A DNA stretch of 64,000 bases, from positions 68,622 through 132,621 of the forward strand of contig DATBLQ010000018.1 of NCBI GenBank assembly GCA_036555325.1, written 5' to 3'. Of the stretch, positions 19,171 through 28,326 are shown in pieces. Within the stretch, counting starts at the first letter, position 1; each line of letters starts with the position of its first letter. The position numbers and the translations under genes are program-made. The notes below the pieces were generated by a model. It was not told the origin of the DNA. It was given only the letters and a program-made list of their open reading frames with translations, and did not search any database. This stretch comes from DATBLQ01 sp036555325 (GTDB lineage: Bacteria > Pseudomonadota > Alphaproteobacteria > Rhizobiales > Aestuariivirgaceae).

Positions 19171-20364
19171 GTGGCGCGTAAAAGCTATCAATTTACCAGC
19201 GAATCAGTTTCCGAGGGCCATCCCGACAAGGTGTGTGACCGGATCTCCGATGAAGTGGTCGATCTCTTTTATCGAGAGGCGGACAAAGAGGGTGTTGATC
19301 CCAGGCAAATCAGGGTCGCTTGTGAGACGCTTTGCACAACCAACCGTGTCATCATCGCCGGCGAATATCGCGGTCCCGGAAGCGTCACCGGTGAAAAGAT
19401 CGAGGCCGTAGCGCGCAATGCCATCAAGGATATCGGCTATGAGCAATTCGGTTTCCACTGGCGCAACGCCCGGGTTGAAATACTGCTGCACGGCCAATCG
19501 GCCGACATTGCCAAGGGCGTGGATGCCAGCGGCAACAAGGATGAAGGTGCAGGCGATCAAGGCATAATGTTCGGCTATGCCTGTGATGAAACCCCTGAGC
19601 TGATGCCGGCGCCGATTTACTACGCTCATCGAATTCTGCAGCAGCTTTCGGAGGCTCGACGATCGGGGAGGGAGCCTCGGCTGGGTCCCGATGCCAAGAG
19701 CCAGGTCACCGTCCGCTATAGGAGCGGCAAGGCGGTCGGAGTGAGTCAGATCGTTGTCTCACACCAGCATCTCGAAGAGCACCTGACGTCCGATGATATG
19801 CGCGACATTGTCGAGCCCTACGTGCGAAAGGCGCTTCCTCACGGGTGGATCACCAAGGAGACGAATTGGCACGTCAATCCCACCGGCAAGTTTTTCATTG
19901 GCGGACCGGACGGCGATGCCGGGCTGACGGGTCGCAAGATTATCGTTGATACCTACGGCGGCTCCGCTCCCCATGGCGGGGGCGCCTTCTCCGGCAAGGA
20001 TCCCACGAAAGTGGATCGCTCGGCCGCCTATGCCGCACGGTATCTCGCAAAAAACGTCGTCGCGGCGAAGCTCGCCAGGCGGTGCACCATCCAGCTCTCC
20101 TACGCCATCGGTGTATCCGAGCCTTTGTCTATCTTCATCAATCTGCATGACACCGGCAAAGTCGAAGAGCGCAGGCTTGAAAAGGCATTGGGCGAAGTCA
20201 TGGTCTTGTCCCCGCGAGGCATCCGCGATCACTTGAAGCTTAACCGTCCAATTTATGCGCGTACGACAGCCTATGGGCATTTCGGCCGCCTGCCGGAGAA
20301 GGACGGCGGGTTCAGTTGGGAGAAGGTTGATCTGGTTGACGATATCCGCCAAGCCCTCCGTTGA
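19171..20364 (+). CDS. metK: S-adenosylmethionine synthetase
   Basis: MetK makes S-adenosylmethionine from methionine and ATP. The protein starts with a GTG preceded by GAGGGG at six bases. The family motifs are intact: [13 protein letters not shown] at the N-terminus (ATP site), [12 protein letters not shown], and the P-loop-like [16 protein letters not shown]. The length of 397 residues is typical of the slightly extended alphaproteobacterial form. Its last 29 bases overlap the proposed trmB start. Confidence 0.97.
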   Translation: MARKSYQFTSESVSEGHPDKVCDRISDEVVDLFYREADKEGVDPRQIRVACETLCTTNRVIIAGEYRGPGSVTGEKIEAVARNAIKDIGYEQFGFHWRNARVEILLHGQSADIAKGVDASGNKDEGAGDQGIMFGYACDETPELMPAPIYYAHRILQQLSEARRSGREPRLGPDAKSQVTVRYRSGKAVGVSQIVVSHQHLEEHLTSDDMRDIVEPYVRKALPHGWITKETNWHVNPTGKFFIGGPDGDAGLTGRKIIVDTYGGSAPHGGGAFSGKDPTKVDRSAAYAARYLAKNVVAAKLARRCTIQLSYAIGVSEPLSIFINLHDTGKVEERRLEKALGEVMVLSPRGIRDHLKLNRPIYARTTAYGHFGRLPEKDGGFSWEKVDLVDDIRQALR

Positions 20365-21055
20365 GGGGTTCGACTCGACCCGTAAGTTCCAACTCTACGG
20401 ACGCAGAAAGTCCAAGCCGCTTCGTCCGCGTCAGCGGCAGCTTATCCGTGATTTGCTTCCCACGCTGCGCATCGCGACCAAGCCGGAGAGTAAAATTGAT
20501 CCTTTGAGGCTATTCGCCGCAACCCCAACCGATGTGTGGCTAGAAATCGGATTTGGCGGCGGTGAACATCTGGTCTCCCAGGCGAAAGGTCATCCCGCCA
20601 TCGCGTTTATCGGTGCCGAACCTTTCCTAAACGGCGTTGCCAAGCTCCTCGTCGCCATAGCCGATTGTAATTTGACGAATATTAGGATCTTCGATGACGA
20701 TGCGCGATTGCTGCTGGAGGCGCTCAACCCTAGCTCCATCGGGAGGGTCTTCGTCCTATATCCCGATCCCTGGCCAAAACGCCGGCACGAAAAGCGCAGG
20801 CTTTTCAACCTAGAGACCATTGCCGCACTGCATCGGGTCATGAAGCCCGCCGGAGAGCTCTATTTTGCCAGCGACAGCCCTGAGTACGTTTCTTACAGCC
20901 TGCGGAATTTCCTGATCCACGGAGGGTTTGAATTGGCTCGGCAACCGCACGCCTGGCAAGCGCCTCCTCCGGGCTGGACCGTAACCCGCTATGAGTCCAA
21001 GGCCCTCAAGGCGAACCGCCAGTCAGCCTATCTGTGCTTTCGCAAATCATCCTAA
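20336..21055 (+). CDS. trmB: tRNA (guanine-N7-)-methyltransferase
   Basis: TrmB methylates G46 in the variable loop of tRNAs, using the product of the neighbouring metK. The SAM-binding motif ([12 protein letters not shown]) and the signature [14 protein letters not shown] are present. The protein core begins only just downstream of the metK stop and has no ATG or GTG in front of it, so the likely start is the TTG at 20336, nine bases after a GAGAAGG and inside metK. This gives 239 residues, normal for the family. Expression is probably coupled to metK. Confidence 0.92.
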   Translation: MTISAKPSVEGFDSTRKFQLYGRRKSKPLRPRQRQLIRDLLPTLRIATKPESKIDPLRLFAATPTDVWLEIGFGGGEHLVSQAKGHPAIAFIGAEPFLNGVAKLLVAIADCNLTNIRIFDDDARLLLEALNPSSIGRVFVLYPDPWPKRRHEKRRLFNLETIAALHRVMKPAGELYFASDSPEYVSYSLRNFLIHGGFELARQPHAWQAPPPGWTVTRYESKALKANRQSAYLCFRKSS

Positions 21056-21060
21056 AACGC

Positions 21061-21088
21061 TTGCATTTTAAGCCAGAACCCTTATATG
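21061..21088 (+). promoter_or_regulatory. Probable sigma-70 promoter of the rimP-nusA-infB operon
   Basis: TTGCAT (21061-21066) and TATATG (21083-21088) are separated by 16 bases. They lie between the trmB stop and the attenuator-like leader. The -35 reads CTTGCA when aligned to the rhizobial CTTGAC form. Confidence 0.5.
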
Positions 21089-21192
21089 ACCGCCCTAAGA
21101 GTTCATTCTCAACATAACCTTCGGCGATCCGAAGGAAGCTGATGAGAGTGGGTCCCGCGGGGCCCGCTTTTTTTGTTGTTAAGGCTAGAAAC
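21089..21192 (+). promoter_or_regulatory. rimP leader (attenuator-type 5' UTR)
   Basis: The roughly 100-base leader before rimP contains a perfect 7-bp hairpin, CCTTCGG/CCGAAGG with a CGAT loop (21118-21135), followed 12 bases later by an intrinsic terminator (21148-21174). This resembles the putative rimP-leader attenuator described in alphaproteobacteria, which sits upstream of the rimP-nusA operon. A terminator right in front of nusA suggests feedback by NusA or by ribosome supply; that mechanism is inferred. Confidence 0.65.
21148..21174 (+). terminator. Intrinsic terminator in the rimP leader
   Basis: GTGGGTCC and GGGCCCGC pair as a GC-rich stem of eight to nine pairs (including two G-T pairs) around a very short loop, followed by seven T residues. 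It lies 19 bases before the rimP ATG, so it can only act as an attenuator and not as the end of trmB alone. Confidence 0.75.
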
Positions 21193-21801
21193 ATGCTGAA
21201 CCAGCGTTTGGGTCGCGAAACCGGTGCTGCACTGCGGGTCGCTAGGCTTGTCGAGCCTATTCTCGAAGACCTCGGTATGCGCTTGGTCCGTGTTCGGATG
21301 ATCGGAGCTGCTGGCCGAACCCTTCAGATCATGGCAGAACGTCCCGACGGCACGATGACCATCGACGACTGCGAAACGGCAAGTCGCGCAATATCTCCCG
21401 TGCTCGATGTCGAAGATCCGGTTTCGGGACGTTATGATTTGGAGGTCTCCTCACCTGGAATAGACCGTCCCTTGGTCCGGCCGGAAGATTTCGAGCGCTG
21501 GGCTGGTCATCAGGTGAAAATCGAAATGTCCGCGCCGCAGGCCGGACGCCGCCGATTCCGCGGCCTGCTGGAAGGCTTTTCCGAGGGAATGGTTCGCTTG
21601 CTTGTCGATTCCGTGGGCGGCGGCGCGGACAAGACATTGGTAAGCCTGCCTTTCGGCGATATGTCTGAGGCCAAACTAGTTCTCACGGATGAATTGATTG
21701 CCGATGCGAGAGCACGTCGCCAGATGGGTCCATTAGGCGATGGCAGCGACTGGAGTGGCTCGCTCAGCGATAATGTACGCAATGGAGATGAAAATGGCTG
21801 A
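21193..21801 (+). CDS. rimP: Ribosome maturation factor RimP
   Basis: RimP binds the 30S precursor and helps S19 and S5-dependent folding of 16S rRNA. The 202-residue protein has the N-terminal alpha/beta domain with [14 protein letters not shown] and a C-terminal SH3-like domain, then a charged tail. I chose ATG 21193 (MLNQRLG, AAGG eight bases upstream). An in-frame ATG at 21142 would run through the terminator hairpin. The stop overlaps nusA by eight bases. Confidence 0.95.
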   Translation: MLNQRLGRETGAALRVARLVEPILEDLGMRLVRVRMIGAAGRTLQIMAERPDGTMTIDDCETASRAISPVLDVEDPVSGRYDLEVSSPGIDRPLVRPEDFERWAGHQVKIEMSAPQAGRRRFRGLLEGFSEGMVRLLVDSVGGGADKTLVSLPFGDMSEAKLVLTDELIADARARRQMGPLGDGSDWSGSLSDNVRNGDENG

Positions 21802-23389
21802 CCCCACAGTTAGCGCAAACCGGCTGGAATTGCTGCAGATTGCCGACGCAGTGGCGCGCGACAAGGCAATCGACAAATCCGTCGTATTGCAGGCAATGGA
21901 AGACGCAATACAGCGTGCTGCGCGGTCGCGCTATGGGCAGGAGAACGAAATAAGGGCCGAGATCGATCCAAAATCCGGGGAAATTCGGCTCAACCGTTTG
22001 CTCATGGTCGTCGAGACGGTGGAAAACGATGCAACTCAAATCTCCCTCGCCGAAGCGCGCAACAAGAATCCCGCCGCCAACCTGGGCGATTTCATTGCCG
22101 AGCCGCTGCCTCCTGTCGATTTCGGCCGCATCGCTGCCCAGAATGCTAAGCAGGTTATCGTCCAGAAGGTCCGCGATGCCGAGCGCGAACGTCAGTACAA
22201 CGAATTTAAGGACCGCATCGGAGAAATCGTGCATGGCGTCGTCAAGCGGGTCGAATACGGAAACGTCGTGGTCGATCTGGGGCGCGGCGAAGCCATCGTC
22301 AGGCGTGACGAAACCCTGCCACGTGAAACCTTCCGCAATGGCGACCGCATTCGTGCCTACGTCTACGATGTTCGTCGCGAACAGCGCGGGCCGCAAATCT
22401 TCCTCTCTCGCACCCATCCGGAATTCATGGCCCGTCTCTTTGCCCAGGAGGTGCCCGAAATCTACGATGGCGTGGTCGAAGTCGTGTCCGTAGCACGCGA
22501 TCCGGGGAGCCGCGCCAAGATAGCGGTGCGCTCGAAGGAATCGTCGATCGATCCTGTCGGAGCCTGCGTCGGCATGCGTGGTAGCCGCGTTCAAGCTGTG
22601 GTCAATGAGCTTCAGGGTGAAAAGATCGATATCATCCCATGGTCGCCCGATGCGGCTGCCTTTATTGTCAACGCGCTGGCACCCGCCGAAGTGGCCAAGG
22701 TCGTGCTCGATGAGGAATCGGAGCGCATCGAAGTCGTTGTCCCTGATGAACAGCTTTCCCTTGCCATAGGCCGGCGCGGCCAGAATGTTCGATTGGCATC
22801 CCAACTTACCGGTTGGGACATTGATATCCTGACCGAAGCGGAAGAATCAGAACGCCGGCAGAAGGAATTCGCTGAACGTACTCAGCGCTTCATGACCGCG
22901 CTTGACGTCGATGAGATGCTCGCCCAGCTCTTGGCATCCGAGGGTTTTTCCTCCGTTGAAGATATTGCCTTCATCTCGACCGGGGAATTGGCAAGCCTCG
23001 AAGGGCTCGATGAGGATACTGCTGCCGAACTGCAGACGCGTGCCAAGGACTACTTGGACCGTCGGGCAGCTGAACAGGACAACCGACGGCGCGAGCTTGG
23101 TGTCTCCGATGAATTGAAGGATGTTGAAGGCATCACCGGTACAATGATGGTGGCGCTTGGTGAAGCCGGTATCCTCTCTCTGGAGGACCTCGCAGGCAGC
23201 GCCACTGATGAACTCGTTGGCTGGACAGAGCGAAAGGGCGGGGAAGCGATCCGCCACAAAGGGGCTCTCAGCGAAATCGGAGTGACTGCGGCGGAGGCCG
23301 AAACCATCATTATGGCTGCTCGCGTCAAGGCAGGCTGGGTTGAGCCACCGAAGGTGGAACAGCCTGAATCCCAAACCGGGGAGGTTTGA
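21794..23389 (+). CDS. nusA: Transcription termination/antitermination factor NusA
   Basis: NusA binds RNA polymerase and RNA, modulating pausing, termination and rRNA antitermination. The 531-residue protein has an N-terminal polymerase-binding domain (starting [16 protein letters not shown]), an S1 domain, two KH domains ([20 protein letters not shown] and [19 protein letters not shown]) and C-terminal helix-hairpin-helix acidic repeats. The ATG at 21794 is five bases after GGAGA and overlaps rimP. The TGA stop lies in the same reading frame as the following ylxR gene. Confidence 0.97.
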   Translation: MADPTVSANRLELLQIADAVARDKAIDKSVVLQAMEDAIQRAARSRYGQENEIRAEIDPKSGEIRLNRLLMVVETVENDATQISLAEARNKNPAANLGDFIAEPLPPVDFGRIAAQNAKQVIVQKVRDAERERQYNEFKDRIGEIVHGVVKRVEYGNVVVDLGRGEAIVRRDETLPRETFRNGDRIRAYVYDVRREQRGPQIFLSRTHPEFMARLFAQEVPEIYDGVVEVVSVARDPGSRAKIAVRSKESSIDPVGACVGMRGSRVQAVVNELQGEKIDIIPWSPDAAAFIVNALAPAEVAKVVLDEESERIEVVVPDEQLSLAIGRRGQNVRLASQLTGWDIDILTEAEESERRQKEFAERTQRFMTALDVDEMLAQLLASEGFSSVEDIAFISTGELASLEGLDEDTAAELQTRAKDYLDRRAAEQDNRRRELGVSDELKDVEGITGTMMVALGEAGILSLEDLAGSATDELVGWTERKGGEAIRHKGALSEIGVTAAEAETIIMAARVKAGWVEPPKVEQPESQTGEV

Positions 23390-23404
23390 TCGCTGTCGCT
23401 GAAT

Positions 23405-23995
23405 TTGACACCCGAGCGCGAACGCATGTGCATTGTGACAGGCGAACATCTGGATCGAACCAGGCTTGTTCGCTTCGTCTTGAGCCCGCAGATGGAAGTC
23501 GTGCCGGATTTGAAGCAGAAGCTGCCGGGCCGAGGGGTCTGGACAAAAGCCACCCGGGAAGTCGTGGTGCGCGCCATCGCTGAAGAGCGCTTCGCCAAGG
23601 CATTCCGGCGGCGATGTCGTGCAAGCTCCGACCTTCCTGTTCAGCTGGAGGGTTTGCTGCGCGATGAGGCCCGCCAGTATCTTGCTCTCGCTAACAAGGC
23701 AGGCTTGGTTGTGACGGGATTCGAGAATACTTCCAAAGCACTGGCAGCCGCCCGCGCGAGGCTCTTGATCGAAGCCTCCGACGGCGCTGACGAAGGTGGC
23801 CGCAAGCTGCGCGCCAGGTGCAGGCAGAACTGCGAAATCGTCAAGACCTTCAAGTCATCGGAATTGAATTTGGCATTGGGTCGCGCAAATGTGGTACATG
23901 CTGCCGTCGCTGAAGGAAATCTGGCTGAAAAGCTCCTTGCTGCGGTTCGTCGCTTGGAAGCCTTCGAAACGCCGCAACCCGGTTTGCACGGATAG
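23405..23995 (+). CDS. YlxR (DUF448) RNA-binding protein with L7Ae-like C-terminal domain
   Basis: A 196-residue nucleoid- or RNA-binding protein of the nusA-infB operon. Residues 1-85 form the YlxR domain (CIVTGE, FVLSPQMEVVPDLKQKLPGRGVWTKA), and residues 100-195 resemble an L7Ae/L30e fold (ALANKAGLVVTGFENT). This two-domain form is usual in alphaproteobacteria. The start is uncertain. TTG 23405 lacks a ribosome binding site at proper distance. The strong GGGGAGG at 23378-23384 points instead to a CTG at 23393 (eight bases), and the first ATG is at 23426, only one residue before the conserved Cys. Confidence 0.85.
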   Translation: MTPERERMCIVTGEHLDRTRLVRFVLSPQMEVVPDLKQKLPGRGVWTKATREVVVRAIAEERFAKAFRRRCRASSDLPVQLEGLLRDEARQYLALANKAGLVVTGFENTSKALAAARARLLIEASDGADEGGRKLRARCRQNCEIVKTFKSSELNLALGRANVVHAAVAEGNLAEKLLAAVRRLEAFETPQPGLHG

Positions 23996-24005
23996 ATAGA
24001 ATATT

Positions 24006-26522
24006 ATGACCGATACAAAGGATACGAGCACCAAACACGGAATCGGAGGGCGCACCTTGAGCGTAAAGCGCCCTGCGGTTGAGCAGGGCCGTGTTCGCCA
24101 AAACTTCTCTCATGGCCGGTCGAAAACTGTCGCGGTCGAAATCAAGCGGAAGAGAACGGCTGGCCCCGGCGAGCCCGCAAAAATTGAGTCCCGCGATCCT
24201 CAGCCTCTGAATTTGAAGCCCGCCCCGTCGCGTCCTGAGCCCAAGCGTGAGGAATCTCCCCCGCCCGTTCGCTCCGGCATGGTGTTGCGCACTCTCACCG
24301 ACGACGAGAAGGAGGCGCGTGAACGGGCGCTTGCCGACGCACGCGCCCGCGAAGCTGAAGAAAGGAAACGCGTTCAGGACGAGGCCAAGCGGCGTTCTCA
24401 GATTGACGAGATAGAACGGCGTGAGCGCGAGGCTGCCGAGGCGCGAAAGACAGAAGAGGAAACTCGTCGCAAGACCGAAGCCGAAGCTAAGCGGCGCGCG
24501 GAGGAAACTGCCCGCAAGCTCGAGCCGCGCGTGGTAATGGAGTCCGATGCCGAGGATGAGGAAGTCAAGAGCCGCGGCAAGCTCAAGCGTGAAGTAAAGC
24601 TCGCTCCTACGCGCACGAAAACTGACATCGAGCGCCGCCGCGGCAAGCTGACGATTGCCAACGCCTTGAATGATGTCGAGGAGAAAAGCCGTTCCCTCGC
24701 CGCTTTCCGCCGCCGCACCGAACGGCAGAAGAAGCAGGCGCAGGGATTTCAGATGCCGACCGAAAAACGGTCGCGCGAAATAGTAATCCCGGAGGCGATC
24801 ACTATTCAGGAATTGGCCAATCGCATGGCGGAGCGCGGGGTTGATGTGATAAAGCTCCTGATGAAACAGGGCGAGATGCACACCATCAACGACATTATTG
24901 ATGCCGATACAGCTCAGCTTATCGCTGAAGAAATGGGCCACTCGGTGAAACGCGTGTCGGAATCGGATGTCGAAGAAGGACTCCTGGGCGAACAGGATGC
25001 CGATGAGCATCTGGTGCCCCGCGCTCCCGTCGTCACCATCATGGGCCATGTCGACCATGGCAAGACATCGTTGCTCGACGCTCTCCGCAAGACTAACGTC
25101 GTCGCCGGCGAGGCGGGAGGCATCACCCAGCATATCGGCGCCTACCAGGTCGAAACGCCGGGGGGACTTGTGACCTTCATCGATACACCTGGTCACGAGG
25201 CCTTCACTTCCATGCGCGCCCGCGGAGCCAAGGTAACCGATATCGTCGTTCTTGTTGTTGCCGCTGATGACGGGGTCATGCCCCAGACGGTTGAAGCGAT
25301 CAACCATGCCCGCGCCGCCAAAGTGCCGACTATCGTTGCTATCAACAAGATCGACAAACAGCAGGCCAACCCCACTCGCGTGCGCACCGACCTTTTGGCG
25401 CACGAGATCGTTGTTGAGAGCATGGGAGGCGATACGCTTGAAGTTGAGGTCTCCGCCACCAAGAGCATCAACCTTGATAAGCTGCTCGAAGCAATTCTTC
25501 TGCAATCCGAAGTTCAGGGCCTCAAGGCCAATCCCGATCGCGCGGCCTCGGGCATTGTCATAGAGGCCCAGCTCGACAAGGGTCGCGGTCCGGTTGCCAC
25601 GGTGCTGGTGCAGAATGGCACTTTGCGATTAGGGGATATTTTCGTTGCGGGTTCGGCTTGGGGCAGGGTACGCGCGCTGATCGATGACAAGGGCGCTCAG
25701 GTCGCCACTGCCGGTCCCTCGGTCCCGGTTGAGGTGCTGGGCCTGAATAGCGCCCCCGAGGCAGGCGATGGATTTGTCGTTGTCGAGTCCGAATCTCGCG
25801 CCCGGGAAATCACCGAGTATCGTGACCGCAAACGGCGCGAGACCCGTGGCACGACCGCTGGGCGTTCTTCCCTTGAACAGATGATGAGTCAGCTCAAGGA
25901 AGGCGGGCGCAAGGAAGTGCCGGTTCTGGTGAAGGCCGACGTGCAGGGCTCTGCCGAAGCCATTGTGCAGGCGGTGGAGAAGCTGTCGACAGAGGAAGTT
26001 TCTGCCCGGGTCGTTCACTATGGCGTCGGCGCCATTAGTGAAAGCGATATTTCCCTCGCTCAGGCCTCGGGTGCCGTCGTGCTTGGATTCAATGTTCGGG
26101 CGAACCAGCAAGCGCGCGATACCGCTGAGCGCGCCGGCATAGAAGTTCGATACTACAATATCATCTACGATTTGGTCGACGACGTTAAGTCCGTGATGTC
26201 GGGGCTGCTGGCGCCTACCTTGCGCGAAACATTCCTCGGCAATGCTCAGATCCTTGAAATCTTCAACATTTCCAAGGTGGGCAAAGTGGCTGGCTGCCGC
26301 GTGACCGAAGGAACGGTGCAGCGGGGTGCCAAGGTCCGGTTAATTCGCGACAATGTGGTCGTCCACGAAGGAACGCTATCGACGCTCAAGCGATTCAAGG
26401 ATGAAGTGCGAGAAGTACTGGCCGGCCAGGAATGCGGTATGGCATTCGAGAGTTATCAGGACATGCGTGTTGGCGATGTCATCGAATGCTTCCGGGTTGA
26501 AACGGTCAAGCGGACGCTCTGA
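24006..26522 (+). CDS. infB: Translation initiation factor IF-2
   Basis: IF-2 is the GTPase that brings initiator tRNA to the 30S subunit. The 838-residue protein starts with the alphaproteobacterial N-terminal region ([12 protein letters not shown]), then a long Glu/Arg/Ala-rich, probably coiled-coil stretch (about 95-200), the IF2-N domain, the G domain with G1 GHVDHGKT at about 347-354, DTPGHE and NKID, and domains II-IV. No clear Shine-Dalgarno precedes the ATG, so coupling to ylxR (ten bases upstream) is likely. Confidence 0.98.
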   Translation: MTDTKDTSTKHGIGGRTLSVKRPAVEQGRVRQNFSHGRSKTVAVEIKRKRTAGPGEPAKIESRDPQPLNLKPAPSRPEPKREESPPPVRSGMVLRTLTDDEKEARERALADARAREAEERKRVQDEAKRRSQIDEIERREREAAEARKTEEETRRKTEAEAKRRAEETARKLEPRVVMESDAEDEEVKSRGKLKREVKLAPTRTKTDIERRRGKLTIANALNDVEEKSRSLAAFRRRTERQKKQAQGFQMPTEKRSREIVIPEAITIQELANRMAERGVDVIKLLMKQGEMHTINDIIDADTAQLIAEEMGHSVKRVSESDVEEGLLGEQDADEHLVPRAPVVTIMGHVDHGKTSLLDALRKTNVVAGEAGGITQHIGAYQVETPGGLVTFIDTPGHEAFTSMRARGAKVTDIVVLVVAADDGVMPQTVEAINHARAAKVPTIVAINKIDKQQANPTRVRTDLLAHEIVVESMGGDTLEVEVSATKSINLDKLLEAILLQSEVQGLKANPDRAASGIVIEAQLDKGRGPVATVLVQNGTLRLGDIFVAGSAWGRVRALIDDKGAQVATAGPSVPVEVLGLNSAPEAGDGFVVVESESRAREITEYRDRKRRETRGTTAGRSSLEQMMSQLKEGGRKEVPVLVKADVQGSAEAIVQAVEKLSTEEVSARVVHYGVGAISESDISLAQASGAVVLGFNVRANQQARDTAERAGIEVRYYNIIYDLVDDVKSVMSGLLAPTLRETFLGNAQILEIFNISKVGKVAGCRVTEGTVQRGAKVRLIRDNVVVHEGTLSTLKRFKDEVREVLAGQECGMAFESYQDMRVGDVIECFRVETVKRTL

Positions 26523-26550
26523 GGAGTGCGCAAGGCCAGGAGCACGAGAA

Positions 26551-26940
26551 ATGTCGTCCAACGCTCCAAGCCAGAGGCAGCTGCGTGTAGGTGAATTGAT
26601 CCGCCATGCGCTTGCCGAGGTTTTCACCCGTGGCGAAACGGGTGACCCCACGCTCGAGCGGATCGGCATTACCGTTCTGGAAGTGGCGGTCTCGCCAGAC
26701 TTGCGGATTGCCACGGTTTATGTGCGTCCGCTGATGAAAGCGGCAGCAGAGGAACTGCTGTTGGCTCTTGAGCGAAACCGAAAATACATAAAGGGTCTTA
26801 TCTCTCCCCGCCTGCGCTTGAAGTTCATGCCGGAGCTGCGGTTTCGTTTGGATACTGCATTGGATTATGCGGCCCATGTCGAGGAACTTCTGCGGCAACC
26901 CGGCGTCAGGCGCGATTTGGAAAAAGATGCAAAAGCATGA
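26551..26940 (+). CDS. rbfA: Ribosome-binding factor A
   Basis: RbfA is a cold-shock-type 30S maturation factor that binds near the 16S 5' helix. The 129-residue protein has the KH-like fold with RVGELIRHALAEVF at the start and the conserved PELRFRLDTALDYAAHVEELL near the end. AGGAG at 26538-26542 lies eight bases before the ATG. The end overlaps the proposed truB start. Confidence 0.95.
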   Translation: MSSNAPSQRQLRVGELIRHALAEVFTRGETGDPTLERIGITVLEVAVSPDLRIATVYVRPLMKAAAEELLLALERNRKYIKGLISPRLRLKFMPELRFRLDTALDYAAHVEELLRQPGVRRDLEKDAKA

Positions 26941-27859
26941 TCGGATGATCGCTTCACCGCTGTCCCAAGCAAATGGCTGGCTCATCCTCGATAAGCCGCG
27001 TGGCATCGGTTCAACCGCCGCGGTTGCGCGTGTGCGAAGGATATTTGCGGCATCCAAGGCAGGCCATGGAGGAACGCTCGACCCTTTGGCGACCGGCATC
27101 TTGCCGATAGCGCTGAATGAAGCGACGAAGACTGTTTCAAACGTCATGCATGGGTCGAAGACCTATTGCTTCACCGTGGCCTGGGGTGCTGAAACCTCAA
27201 CCGACGACCTCGAAGGTGCCCTTACGAGCCAGTCCGATGTAAGGCCCTCCGAGGAAGCAATCAGGGCCGCGCTTCCAGCCTTCATTGGTCGCATCGCTCA
27301 GGTCCCGCCTGCATTTTCCGCCGTCAAGATTGCCGGCGAACGCGCCTACGCCCGTGCGAGAGGTGGTGAGGACATATCGCTTCCGCCGAGGATGGTCGAG
27401 GTATACGCGCTGCGTTTGCTGGGTTGCGGGGTGCACGAGGCCACATTTGAGCTTGATTGCGGAAAGGGAACCTACGTTCGCTCCCTTGCCCGTGATATGG
27501 GCCGGAGGCTCAACTGCGGCGGCCATGTCGTGAGTTTGCGGAGACTGAGAACTGGCCCCTTCGGCGAAAGCGACATGATTTCTCTAGCCAAGCTTGAGGA
27601 GTTCAGTCATAACGAGCCCGGCCGCAAGGCCATTTTGAAGTTCCTTCGCCCACTTCGGACCGCGCTGGACGACATCCCGGCTCTGGCCCTAGGCGAGGCG
27701 GAGGCTTGGCGCCTCAGGCAAGGTCAGCCCGTCGCTGTGCGGGCAGCCGGGGCCCATCCTGAACAGGGCACAGTGTTGGTGCTGAGTGGCGAAACGCCCG
27801 TGGCATTGGCGGCAGTGAAGGACGGGGTCTTACGCTCAAAGCGCGTTTTCAACCTTTAG
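26927..27859 (+). CDS. truB: tRNA pseudouridine-55 synthase
   Basis: TruB makes pseudouridine 55 in the T loop of tRNAs. The catalytic Asp is in GHGGTLDPLATGILP, and the downstream KIAGERAYARAR and GTYVRSLARDMG motifs are intact. A C-terminal PUA-like segment follows. With the ATG at 26927, which overlaps rbfA by 14 bases and follows GGAAA, the protein has 310 residues; an ATG at 26945 is an alternative that avoids most of the overlap. Confidence 0.95.
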   Translation: MQKHDRMIASPLSQANGWLILDKPRGIGSTAAVARVRRIFAASKAGHGGTLDPLATGILPIALNEATKTVSNVMHGSKTYCFTVAWGAETSTDDLEGALTSQSDVRPSEEAIRAALPAFIGRIAQVPPAFSAVKIAGERAYARARGGEDISLPPRMVEVYALRLLGCGVHEATFELDCGKGTYVRSLARDMGRRLNCGGHVVSLRRLRTGPFGESDMISLAKLEEFSHNEPGRKAILKFLRPLRTALDDIPALALGEAEAWRLRQGQPVAVRAAGAHPEQGTVLVLSGETPVALAAVKDGVLRSKRVFNL

Positions 27860-27892
27860 CGCGGCTCAAAGCCCAGGATTAGGAGAACTCCG

Positions 27893-28162
27893 ATGTCGAT
27901 GACGCAAGAGCGCAAGAAAACGCTCATCAGTGAATATTCAACCAAACAAGGTGATACTGGTTCGCCCGAAGTGCAGGTGGCACTGCTCTCCGAGCGAATC
28001 CGGAATCTGACCGATCATTTCCAGGTTCACACCAACGATAACCATTCCAGGCGAGGGTTGCTGAAGCTCGTAAGCCAGCGCCGCGTTCTTCTGGATTACC
28101 TGAAGTCGCAGGATGAGAAGCGCTATCAGTCGCTTATCGATCGTCTCGGCATTCGCCGGTAA
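27893..28162 (+). CDS. rpsO: 30S ribosomal protein S15
   Basis: S15 is a primary 16S rRNA-binding protein of the small subunit platform. The 89-residue sequence matches the family over its whole length ([41 protein letters not shown]). It sits between truB and pnp, the standard arrangement, in which S15 can repress its own mRNA in E. coli. Confidence 0.98.
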   Translation: MSMTQERKKTLISEYSTKQGDTGSPEVQVALLSERIRNLTDHFQVHTNDNHSRRGLLKLVSQRRVLLDYLKSQDEKRYQSLIDRLGIRR

Positions 28163-28326
28163 TTGAACATGGCTGTAAGCGGGCACCCTTGCAGGTTTCA
28201 AGCGCTGTCCGCAAATCCCCTTTGGTACGGCAATGGGGCCGTTACCCGGAAGAAGCCCACGGGGGTGTCGCTAGGGTCTTGAACAAAACGCGATGATGGC
28301 GACGGGCGTTTCGAGAAGGATGCAAA

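Noticed and set aside
23850..25505. Long open frame (551 codons) on the minus strand opposite infB
   Set aside because: It lies antisense to the highly conserved IF-2 gene, follows its codon periodicity and shows no family motif; a GC-rich shadow frame.
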